Positions 1 through 8,701 of a DNA stretch of 21,905 nt are shown here, piece by piece. Source of the DNA: Collodictyon triciliatum (lineage: Eukaryota > CRuMs); assembly GCA_043381765.1 (NCBI GenBank), contig JBHJMP010001097.1, forward strand, positions 1 through 21,905. Reading direction: 5' to 3'. The notes under the pieces were generated by a model. That model had not been told where the DNA came from. It saw only the letters and a list, made by a program, of their open reading frames with translations, and made no database searches. Every line of letters begins with the position of its first letter. Positions within the stretch are counted from its first letter, which is position 1. Both the position numbers and the translations under genes were made by a program.

Positions 1-2360
1 ATTTTTACTACTGCCCTTCGCGCTACCATGGCTACAGAAGGTAGAAAGTACAGGTATTCCTTTTTTTTTTTTTTTTTTTTGTTGTTGTTGTTAAAATTTT
101 GCATGAAAGGTAATCATAAATAACATGGGGTTGTGTGTTGTAATTACAAAATAAAGTGGTAATATGCAGACCATATAATCCTGCATATCCAATGATGCTA
201 TCTGGGTTGTTCAGATACCGATAAATTCCAGAGTACGATAGAATAGAGTCAACCTCTTCGATGAAAAAGTCGCCATAAAACCTTATATATCAGCCGAGAA
301 ATATAAATAAATATTAAGAAAACAGAAAAACTGACAGTCAGCGAAGGGATTGTATACCATCCGAAATCTCCGAGGACTTCATATGAAGAGGTAGCACACC
401 AAATGCTGAGAGAAATCAAGGCCTTTATTGAAAAAGAAATATAAATATTATGAGAAAGAATGCACCGTAGACCAAATTCTGCAAACTTTTGCACATGATA
501 AAAGAGACATGACATACCAAGGCAAGGACTTGCAAAGCCCAGTAAGATGGGTCCATGCTATTTGATAACCGAATGTTTAGCTGAGTTTTATGATAAATGA
601 AACAGCTTAAATTCGCTGATTGTAAATCATGTGCTAAAAAATGAAGATGTCATTGATCAGATAAAAGTATTATAGGTTACAATGAGTCTGGAAGTTCAAA
701 TAGCTTGATGAAGCAACTGATGAATGACACAATATTCATGGTGTACGTGATGTTGTATATTCTGTTATGTATTTGTATGCATTAATAATGATGTTCCAGT
801 TAGACTTGATACATTATTCAAAAAATAATAATGATAATGATAATAATTTCTGGGGGAACATTTCCGAAAAACAAACTGCTTCCAATTATTGAATGCCTCT
901 TGTCTAGTTCCCCCGCGCTCCAGAAAATATCTAGTCCATAGTTTGTCTCTGGAGAGAGATATCTGTTAGTTGAGAAACAAAATTATTAAATACACAACCT
1001 CCAAACCTGCTTTCACGATGAAGAATGTATCCCAAGAACAGAGTGTGAAGGAGCTTCCAGAAGAGAACTTGCCTAAGGCATGCCCATGATATATATGTAT
1101 CAAATTTGCAAGAAAAAAAGAAAATAAACTACCCGATGTTCTGGATGATTTCAGTTATCTTACAAAACAAAGAACCAGACAGGCAGACCGACCAATGACA
1201 GCAAGATGGATTGTGAAACCAAGAATAACTGAGCAAGGTCTATCCCACGGGAACTAAAGTAAATTATTGCATAAGGACAGGAGATAATTTATAATAATTA
1301 GACTCTTTCGTATCTAGATAAACTGGCGTAGAGCTTATTTCAGAAACTAAATAATAATTATTCCGTACGGATTGAAGTTTCTAAAAAAGATGAGCTCTTT
1401 GTGGCCAAAGAATCCTCTGTGGATCGTTAATTTTTCTTTTAGAAATATAAAAACAAATAAATGTCATGAGCCAGTGCTATGAACAACGATGGCAATAGTA
1501 ATACAAAAAAACCTACTGGTCAGAGTATAGCTCCTTCTGGTTTGTTGAGTCCATCGGCGACACGAACTCCCCATATATCGCAGCAATGTCTTTTTTTTTA
1601 AAAAAAAATAAATAAAATAAGTCTTTTTTTTTAAAAAAAAAAGTCAAATAATGATCTTCTAAATCATAAGTATGAGTGCTGTCGTTCGATAGGTGGGATT
1701 TTACGTGGATTTTCAACGAAAGCCAAGAAAACGAGCTGGGAAAAATGTGCCCCCACGCTGATGAAAAACATGGTATAGGAGCGAGATATTAAAGTCGCGC
1801 CGTAGTAAAAGCTGTAGCCTACCGTGTACCTGGAAATGAATTGTATAGGTCATAGTTCATGAAATTAAATTACGAAAATACAAGCATTTCTGAACAAGGT
1901 ATAAAACGTAAAATATATGCCATACATAGGATGTGGGAAAAGCTGATAGATGCCATCGAAGTCTAGCTGCTGGTCGACACGAAAGAAAAAGTCACCTAAG
2001 AACCATAAGACTTCGTGATGAGAAGATAGCCCCGACAGGAATACTGAGCGCACTACGTTTGTGAATCCTGAATATAAAAATGCAAAGACAGAAAGACTCA
2101 CCCCAATACCAAGCGTAGTCGCCGACCACTCGATGGGCATCAGTTTTGGCCCAGTAATTAAAAACAATGAGGGCGATGCCCAGAATGTACTGAACTGGGA
2201 CAAAGAACGAGAAGGTAGTCGGGAGCTCTGCATACTACAAACAATGGATTAGGAGAGATCTGGAAAAGGTTGAAATATACTTAGGTGACAAAATGCGTCA
2301 TGGATTGCTGTTTTCCTTTCAATAATGATAATGATAATGATGATGATGATGATGATGATG

Positions 2361-2429
<69 letters not shown>

Positions 2430-3293
2430 GTACAAACCTTGAAACACAGTAGCAGATACGAGAGACCATCATGACCGAGGATTAGATTAACCAACTGGCG
2501 GAATAGTAGCCAACTGCAAAACGATGGAGGCAAATCCTGGATGATTGACAGTAAGTTAAGTAGGCTTCTTTATCCTTCATGTAATCTGGGGTTGAAGCGC
2601 GCTCATTGAGAATATGATAAACTCACATCTGTAGAGTCCTTGTTAGCAACACCTCCCTTGATGATGCGCTGTAGTCTGGATTGGTAGCCCAATTTTCCGA
2701 GTGCAATGTAAGCTCTGGTAAAGGCCTACAAGTTTCGTTTTATCAGGGATATCAAATCATTCAAAGCTGTTTATCAAAGTTTACAAAAGATGAAATTTAG
2801 TGTATAGTAAAAAAAAAAACCTTTGTCTTAGATTGATGGTAAAGAATGACGCCCAATCCCACGTTGTACGAGAGTCTCCAAAAGATGTAGCTGACTAGAT
2901 AGAACTAGACCAATACGTTTTTTTTTTATTTTTACATATAGTGGTAGAAAATGGAAAGGTAGAACTATAGCACGCGTATAAATGTCATAATAGTGTGGAC
3001 GTTTTCTAACTTGATATAGTTGGATAGAAAATCACCTCTTTGGGTGTGTTGGTAAATAGGAATAGAAAAACGTAGAAAAATGCTAGTATCATCGTAAACA
3101 TGTTGAATATCGTCCAGTTTGATGGATACGCAAGTGAGTCAAACATGTTAAGTGTCTTGGGAACGATAAACCCTGTACATGTGGATATAAATGGCTTGAG
3201 TGTTTGATTATTTTCCAACGATATTATTCGGTTGAATTTTGTGAAGGTCTGCCTTTTTCTTATCAAAAAAAAAAAAAAAAAAAAAAGAAAAGG

Positions 3294-3373
<80 letters not shown>

Positions 3374-4317
3374 AGGAAAGGAAGAAATTACGTTTTCCAT
3401 CCTCAGAGTATCCCTCAAACTCTTGGTGTGAATCTTTCTTTTCTGAGTGTTTGATGACCTCTGTAGTTGTAGGCTCGTTCATACCATCTTCATCCCTATA
3501 TAAGATTTTCCCTAAGCTTACCTCTACCAGACTTTTTTCGTGTGAAACCAGCATTTGAACACGAAAGAATGATTACGCTATTGTAGACGACGCCAACTTC
3601 CTTGTCTTTCGATGACGAAGACCCGTTGTTTCCATCATCATTTCGGTATCAACCGGTATCTCCTCATCAGCGGGCCTTACTATCTCCACAACTTCTTCCT
3701 TTTCATCTTTCAGGCTGATGCCAATAGGAGATGGGTTTTCGCCAACGGGTATGTTCTCAGCGTCACTTGTGCGAACTGTTATGTCGCTCGCATCTGTTTC
3801 GTCTGGCTTGTGGGCAGCATCTCGGACACATTCGGTTACTACTTCCTGAGGAACCTCATGTGCATCTTCTTGAACAACCTCCTGGGTGGTTTGGAGAACC
3901 TTTTCCGCAACTCTTTCGTAGGATGCTTCCGTGGCTGTTCCCTCGAAATCGTTCCGAGTATCCTTGGGAGAGTCGTGAGCGATTTCGACAGTGTCGACCG
4001 GGTAGGTGTGTTGGGCAGGAGATGGCTGAGATGCAGCGCTTTCAGGTGTGCTGAAGGCATGTAGAGTTAACTAGAAGACAGAGACAGCCTCATGCAGCAT
4101 TAAAAAAAAAAAGGTGGAGAAATGCAGAGGCGAGTTTTTGGGCGAGGTGCGTAACTAACGTGGTTGGCAAGTGAACCCCGGGTGCGATTGTTTCTTGCTT
4201 TTCAACTGCCTTTGAGACAACGGCCGGCGAGGATTCGTCCGCACTTACGAGCCCAAAGTCGTTTGAAGTGTTGCCGTCCGAGTTTGCCTCGATATCCGGC
4301 GCAACAGAATCAGACAT
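1..4317 (-). CDS. CHO2: CHO2-type phosphatidylethanolamine N-methyltransferase, 20 exons visible, 3' end cut by window edge
   Basis: The CHO2 family is integral to the ER membrane and transfers methyl groups from S-adenosylmethionine to phosphatidylethanolamine on the way to phosphatidylcholine. Exons read right to left: 4317-4160, 4050-3577, 3495-3392, 3172-3036, 2904-2821, 2725-2627, 2536-2438, 2234-2102, 1995-1926, 1829-1705, 1589-1517, 1416-1369, 1253-1164, 1072-999, 946-877, 761-681, 557-518, 422-358, 281-172, 31-1. Every junction is GT-AG and keeps frame, giving ~721 residues. Two methyltransferase-like repeats are visible. The first has IFWRLSYN (~299), [18 protein letters not shown] (417-434), HPMYTVGY (451-458) and FVENPH. 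The second has [14 protein letters not shown], then GDFGWFYGDFFI (671-682) and [17 protein letters not shown]. Residues 1-240 are an acidic, probably disordered extension; the family core begins near RFIVPKT. The start at 4317 is the first Met of the open frame. The 3035/2905 and 3576/3496 junctions are the least certain. Confidence 0.93.
32..171 (-). other. CHO2 last visible intron with poly(T) and TTG tract
   Basis: The intron runs from a GT at 171 to a TAG at 32 on the minus strand. It holds a run of about 20 T at 61-80 followed by GTTGTTGTTGTT on the plus strand, which is poly(A) and CAA repeats on the coding strand. It is therefore an exception to the T-rich coding-strand rule seen in the longer repeats of this window. 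Confidence 0.75.
1590..1704 (-). other. CHO2 intron with a duplicated T-run/A-run unit at its acceptor
   Basis: A block reading GTC, about ten T, then nine or ten A occurs twice on the plus strand (about 1588-1607 and 1621-1642), separated by an ATAAATAAAATAA-type spacer. On the coding strand both copies end in AAAAAG followed by AC, so there are two near-identical candidate 3' splice sites. Only the distal one, at 1590, joins the exons in frame (FVENPH followed by IAAIYG). Confidence 0.7.
2321..2430. repeat. AAT/ATG trinucleotide microsatellite in a CHO2 intron
   Basis: About 110 bp of ATG then AAT triplets lies inside the intron 2437-2235. On the coding strand it reads ATT/ATC/CAT and would translate as poly-Ile, poly-Ser or poly-Leu, but the flanking exons splice in frame around it (ending LLLCFK and resuming YAELPTT). 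Confidence 0.9.
3265..3374. repeat. Poly(A)-poly(T)-poly(A) homopolymer cluster in a CHO2 intron
   Basis: The plus strand shows A22 (3265-3286), T42 (3299-3340), G, T12 (3342-3353), then A21 (3354-3374). It sits in the intron 3391-3173, whose ends are GTAATT and TGTACAG on the coding strand. The A and T blocks are complementary and could fold into a hairpin in DNA or RNA. Homopolymer lengths this large are unreliable in an assembly. Confidence 0.9.
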
Positions 4318-5398
4318 TTCTTTGTGTTCGAGTGGATAAGGGGCTTAGTCTTTGTGTTCCTTTCACAAGGGCGGAAGAGAAAAGAAAAGAAAAGAAAAGA
4401 AAAGAAAAGAAAAGAAAAGAAAAGAAAAGAAAAGAAAAGAAAAGAAAAGAAAAGAAAAGAAAAGAAAAGAAAAGAAAAGAAGAGAAGAGAAGAGAAAAAG
4501 AAAAGAAAAAAGAAAAAAGAAAAGAAAAGAAGAGAAAAGAAAAGAAAAAAGAAAAAAGAAAAGAAAAGAAGAGAAAAGAAAAGAAAAGAAAAGAAGAGAA
4601 AAGAAAAGAAAAAAGAAAAAAGAAAAGAAAAGAAGAGAAAAGAAAAAAGAAAAGAAAAGAAGAGAAAAGAAAAGAAGAGAAGAGAAAAGAAAAAAGAAAA
4701 GAAAAAAGAAAAGAAAAAAGAAAAGAAAAGAACAGGGAAAAAAGAACAAGAAGCCATGACACGTGGCAGCACAAGTCCTTGGATGTATATCATTCGCATG
4801 CGGCCTTCCCTCCATCCACGCTGAAAGCGCCCGCGTGTCAAGACGATCTCGAACTTCATAAGTTTGGCCATGGCTGTGGTTTCTGCGCACTTATCGCGCA
4901 TTTGGCCTTTGTGTTGTGTGGTTTGCATTTTGTGGCTCACAAGGAATTACGCACAGGAACATACATCTGGATTTGGTGTCAATTCTTGGAAAAAAATTGA
5001 TTCAAAGTAATCATACCTTATAAAATTTATAGATGCTGCTTGTGGTTTCAGAACGGTGACATTAAGGACGAATGTGTATACTTGACGACCATTATCCTAA
5101 ATAAAATGTACTGTCATAATAATGCAATATTTATATCAATGTGCTTTAATCACCATATTATATGGCCAAAGGTGCAGTATATATCATGATCTCGCAGGAA
5201 CAACGCCGCCGCCACACCCGGCACATATGAGAACAACCGAAAACGAGACTGGGGTCGTGGTTGAAACCCTGGGGTAAAAAGAACAAGGGAAAAGAGATAA
5301 GAAAAGAAAGGAGAAAAGAAAAAAGGAACCCTTTTGTCTATTGCAAGCCGCCCAGCAAACTCGCTCCATTTCTTACTGAACCAGGTAAACAGAGAGTC
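4318..5398. other. Divergent intergenic region between CHO2 and RPB5
   Basis: The two start codons face away from each other with 1081 bp between them, so this interval should hold both 5' UTRs and promoters. A long purine repeat fills 4376-4742. The stretch 4743-5260 is ordinary mixed sequence with a moderately GC-rich part (about 4770-4900); I recognise no gene in it. The frame upstream of the RPB5 ATG stays open to about 5261 but carries no family-conserved sequence. Confidence 0.6.
4376..4742. repeat. AAAAG-family tandem repeat, ~360 bp
   Basis: Perfect AAAAG units fill about 4376-4480. They are followed by degenerate blocks mixing AAAAG, AAAAAAG and AGAGA up to the interruption near 4733. 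All purines are on the plus strand and all pyrimidines on the minus strand, which is the CHO2 coding strand. Six open frames (Lys/Arg/Glu-rich on plus, Phe/Leu/Ser-rich on minus) are by-products of a repeat without stop codons. Confidence 0.95.
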
Positions 5399-6885
5399 AT
5401 GGCCGAGACTCACAACTCGAAACTCTTTCACGTCTACAAAACTGTGTTGGAGATGCTCAACGACCGGAACTATATTATCCTGGATCAGCAGCTGAAAATG
5501 ACTTTGGAGGAGTTCCGCTCCATGTACAGGTCCTCCGAGGGAGAGCAAGTCAGGTGAACCCAAATCTCAACCAAGACCATTTTTCCCAGTGTATAATTAA
5601 GTCTTATATGGACTCACATCATTCGAGGCAGCCAAATACTGTTTTTCACTAAAAAGAAATGTAATATAGCCGAGATAAGCTCATGATTGTCGCTGCACAC
5701 CGTGAGGTTTCAGACCAGCACCTCTTTGTTTTCTTTCCCGAGGTGGAGAAGATCAGGGCGGACGACATTGGAGAGTGCGTTTTTCCCTCTCCTATTTCTT
5801 CTTTACCAGTTGTTTATTTTCGCATTTATTTCAAACATAAACTAAATTCTGGGTGTGCAATAATAACGGAGAACCAGGATAACAGAAAACGAATGAAGAT
5901 TCATTGCAGTTTGGATACGTATCCTGCATGTAAATCCTTTTTTATGACTCTATACATATCATGCTCAGTTTTATTCAAAGAGCGAAGCTGCAAAACGCAA
6001 AGTCGGCCATTCTCATCACACAAGAGAAACTTTCCAATATCCATATGAAGGTAAATAACTGCGTTGAGCTTGTCATTTTGTTTGTGTCTTGTATTTTACG
6101 CTTTTTATGCTTTTTTATGCTTTTTTATGCTTTTTTATGCTTTTTTATGCTTTTTTATGCTTTTTTATGCTTTTTTATGCTTTTTTTTATTCTTTTGGTG
6201 TGTTTTGGTGTGTTTTGGTGTTTTTTTTCTGGAACATATTTGGCGACCGTTTGATGTTGTTTTCTTTTACAGAGAATTGATAAAGCGCCCGAATTGAGCA
6301 TCGAAACATTTGTTGAGGAAGAGCTAGCTGTAAACATCACACGACATGAATTTGTCCCGACCCATGTCCCCTTGAAACCACTGGAGAAACAGGAACTCCT
6401 TGAAAGATAGTGAGAAAAGGATATTTCCATCCATACTTATCTTCGATGTTTCCTTTCAAATACCTCTCTTTCGTTCGAGAAATAGAGGTTATGCATTTTA
6501 ATCTAAAGATGTTGCTCGATTACTATATAATTTGTAACTCCGTGATGAGACCCTCATTCAACTTAATTGAAATATATTTTCTTATTTTATTCAAAAATGG
6601 AAAGCAAACTGAAGGAGTCTCAGCTCCCGCGTATCCGCAAAGACGACCCCGTAGCTCGCTATTTTGGGTTGAAACCACAAGACGTATGATTTGTTACCTT
6701 TCTTATCCACTGCCTTAATTAATTAGGGTGGAACGAATATTTGTCTAATACCTGGTCACCTTTCCATTATATTTGTATTTTCTGAGTTGATTTTTACTAC
6801 GTTATTCCTCTTATAACAGGTCGTCAAGATCATCCGAAAGAGTGAAACCGCTGGTCGCTACGTTACCTACCGCCTTGTTGTTTAA
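5399..6885 (+). CDS. RPB5: RNA polymerase I/II/III shared subunit RPB5 (RPABC1), complete, 6 exons
   Basis: RPB5 is the shared subunit forming part of the lower jaw of all three nuclear RNA polymerases. Exons are 5399-5553, 5670-5774, 5969-6050, 6273-6409, 6605-6683 and 6820-6885. All junctions are GT-AG and in frame, giving 207 residues against 210 in human. The N-terminal jaw domain starts [20 protein letters not shown] and includes MIVAAH...LFVFFPE. The C-terminal assembly domain is nearly invariant: [20 protein letters not shown] (167-186) and [20 protein letters not shown] (187-206), ending in TAA. The start at 5399 was chosen because family similarity begins a few codons later and the open frame further upstream is not conserved. 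No key residue is missing and no break is seen. Confidence 0.97.
6101..6190 (+). repeat. 10-bp tandem repeat TTTTTTATGC in RPB5 intron 3
   Basis: Seven perfect head-to-tail copies lie at 6111-6180, with imperfect copies on each side, inside the intron 6051-6272. The array is T-rich on the coding strand. It is followed directly by a second decamer array at 6191-6220. Confidence 0.95.
6191..6220 (+). repeat. Second decamer array, TGTTTTGGTG-type
   Basis: Three copies of a G/T-only decamer abut the TTTTTTATGC array in the same intron. The shared 10-bp period of two unrelated units side by side suggests one was seeded by slippage at the edge of the other. Confidence 0.85.
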
Positions 6886-6939
6886 GCTCTGGCCTTGCAC
6901 AGAACATGTCTCTGCGCTCGTTCACATATCAAACTCCGA

Positions 6940-6945
6940 AATAAA
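6940..6945 (+). terminator. RPB5 poly(A) signal AATAAA
   Basis: A canonical AATAAA hexamer stands 55 bp after the RPB5 stop codon and is followed by an A-run. Position and sequence fit a cleavage/polyadenylation signal. Confidence 0.65.
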
Positions 6946-7964
6946 AAAAAGGAGTAATCCGTGGGCAAGTGTAGAGATAATTGGCTTTGACTAGTAAATG
7001 GGACAGTGCTCTTTTTCAATACCTTTATAGTAATGCTTGGTTGAATCCTTCAATTTCTTTTCTATATTTTATCTTTTCGTAGCTTTTTTTTTTAATTTTT
7101 TGTGCTTTGATTTGATTTGATGTGCTGTGCTTTCCTTGACTTAGTTATTCGTCAGATTCTTTCTGTAGCCTTGTTTAAATCTTATGCAAGAACCCAGGAA
7201 TTATGGTGCTGGGAATATATTTGTGCATCACGGGGTGTTGTCAGATGATTAGGTGGCCCATTCTGGAGAACTCGGTAGTAATCGGGGTGGGCGTGACCCC
7301 GCGTAGCCCTTACATCGGCCTTCCGGTAACTTCTTGGTAATGAGCACAAAAGCCGCAACTGCCATTCACCAGTGACAGTGTCTCGCTGTCCATAAACAAT
7401 TAGCATCTTACTTCCGGTCTTTGTTGGGGTCGTACCATGCGGCGGTCGCTTGTGCGGCGGCATATCACAACTTGCTTTCAATGTAGCTGGTGGAAGCTGC
7501 TTCTGCCACAAGAGAGGCTGCTGTGACGGAGTTTATTTTTAGCGTGTATAATAATGTTTTGGGGTTGAAATTGATTTAATTAAGTGAGAATGAACAATAT
7601 GTGCTTTATTTTGCAATTTCATCGTTATTTTCCAGAAATGCATATCCGGCTACTTCTCCCGTTGTCTGCGGTTGCTGGAGTCGCCGAACAAACCGCGCAC
7701 AACACTTGCATTTCGCCGAAGCTTCAGCACAAACAGAGACCGCCGCCGGGGCTGTGGGCGGGTTCGTTGGGCTCACAAACGCAGCAAAATCAATCAGCCG
7801 CTGCGCCCAACGCCGCTTTGTTCTTTGCTTCTGTGCTGCCACACCTCCCTCTGGGCCTACCACGCTACCTGGGTACCTTTTGAATTGAAACCAAGCGTAA
7901 CAAAAGCATAAAGAAAGAAAAGAAAAGATAAGCTGCAGCCACCAGAGGGCGTTGGACAAGGATA
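6946..7964 (+). other. Intergenic region between RPB5 and the ZGRF1-like gene, content unknown
   Basis: Both flanking genes point right, so this interval should contain the RPB5 3' flank and the ZGRF1 promoter. The parts 7190-7520 and 7640-7880 are distinctly GC-richer than the flanking introns and carry minus-strand open frames of about 110 codons. Neither frame shows a family motif, a believable splice partner or a conserved pattern that I recognise. I saw no tRNA B box or 5S signature. It could be a promoter island, a noncoding RNA or an unrecognised minus-strand gene. Confidence 0.4.
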
Positions 7965-8701
7965 ATGAGCAGCAAGCCTGGAGCCCATGCTAGTTATCGT
8001 GTGATGTATACCAAGCACTTAACCCAAGTAAGCAAGAACCCTCTTGCCGTGCGACTAAAAGAATAGACATAGTTTTTATAAACGTATGCATTCATGTTTC
8101 TATGGGTTGGACTTTTTTTTTTATCATGCCTTATTTCTTTTGCTTCTAAGTCTCGTTTAAATTAGAAGACAAAGTCTTGGGTAGATGGCGTTGCAACGAT
8201 AAACGAAAATGGTCGAGTAAGTTGCCCCTCTTTCTCTTTCTCTTTCTCTTTCTCTTTCTCTTTCTCTTTCTCTTTCTCTTTCTCTTTCTCTTTCTCTTTC
8301 TCTTTCTCTTTCTCTTTCTCTTTCTCTTTACATAATGTTATATACGTACTCATAAACCAGTTTTTATCCAGTAATAATTATTTCAACTTTGAGCTAGCAT
8401 ATTTTGTTCTCAGGACGAAATGAATAATCGTCCGGTGATGATTGATTTATGCTCTTTCACATCAGGGTACAGTACGCTCTCAAAGCGGTGTCTCCGTTGA
8501 TTCATTCGTCTTGGCTCCGGAAGCTCGGTTAGATTTTACGGATGGGTAAGTACCGCCCTCAATCAGCATACCTTCATTTCTTTGTAACGTACTTTCATCC
8601 ATTAAAATATCAGATTCGAATTCAAAGGCGAATCTCACCTCATTCAAGTGGTAGAGGCAATAGTTGATGCAGCCCCTGACCAAAATGAAAAATTACATCC
8701 A
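7965..8701 (+). other. Exons 1-4: Mte1/DUF2439 domain
   Basis: Spliced, the four exons give YRVMYTKHLTQ, KTKSWVDGVATINENGR, a middle strand SVDSFVLAPEARLDFTDG and FEFKGESHLIQVVEAI. This is the small beta domain at the N-terminus of Mte1 and ZGRF1, which typically runs YT-x-hydrophobic-K-x-K-x-W-x-DG, then a short strand ending in a charged turn, then an acidic-L-hydrophobic-V strand. The start codon lies 10 codons before the first conserved strand. The domain supports protein and D-loop contacts in yeast Mte1. Confidence 0.85.

Noticed and set aside
2249-2533. Poly-Ile and poly-Ser/Leu membrane proteins
   Set aside because: The homopolymer is the ATT/ATC microsatellite in an intron. The real exon content is only DLPPSF to LLLCFK of CHO2.
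3612-4064. Plus-strand 150-codon protein at 3612-4064
   Set aside because: It is the antisense of the acidic CHO2 exon 2, which joins its neighbours in frame on the minus strand.
4164-5000. Lys/Arg/Glu-rich plus-strand and Phe/Ser/Leu-rich minus-strand proteins over the AAAAG repeat
   Set aside because: They exist only because the repeat lacks stop codons in several frames on both strands. There is no non-repetitive conserved sequence.
6099-6220. CRISPR-like or VNTR-locus interpretation of the regular 10-bp array
   Set aside because: The units abut with no unique spacers, the DNA is eukaryotic and the array lies inside an RPB5 intron.
7182-7959. Minus-strand membrane-like protein of 117 codons and a neighbour of 109 codons
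   Set aside because: No family motif, no supported splicing between them and no signal beyond open length in GC-richer DNA. They are described as intergenic content instead.
8162-8353. Lys-Glu repeat protein on the minus strand
   Set aside because: It is a translation of the TTTCTC array inside a ZGRF1 intron.
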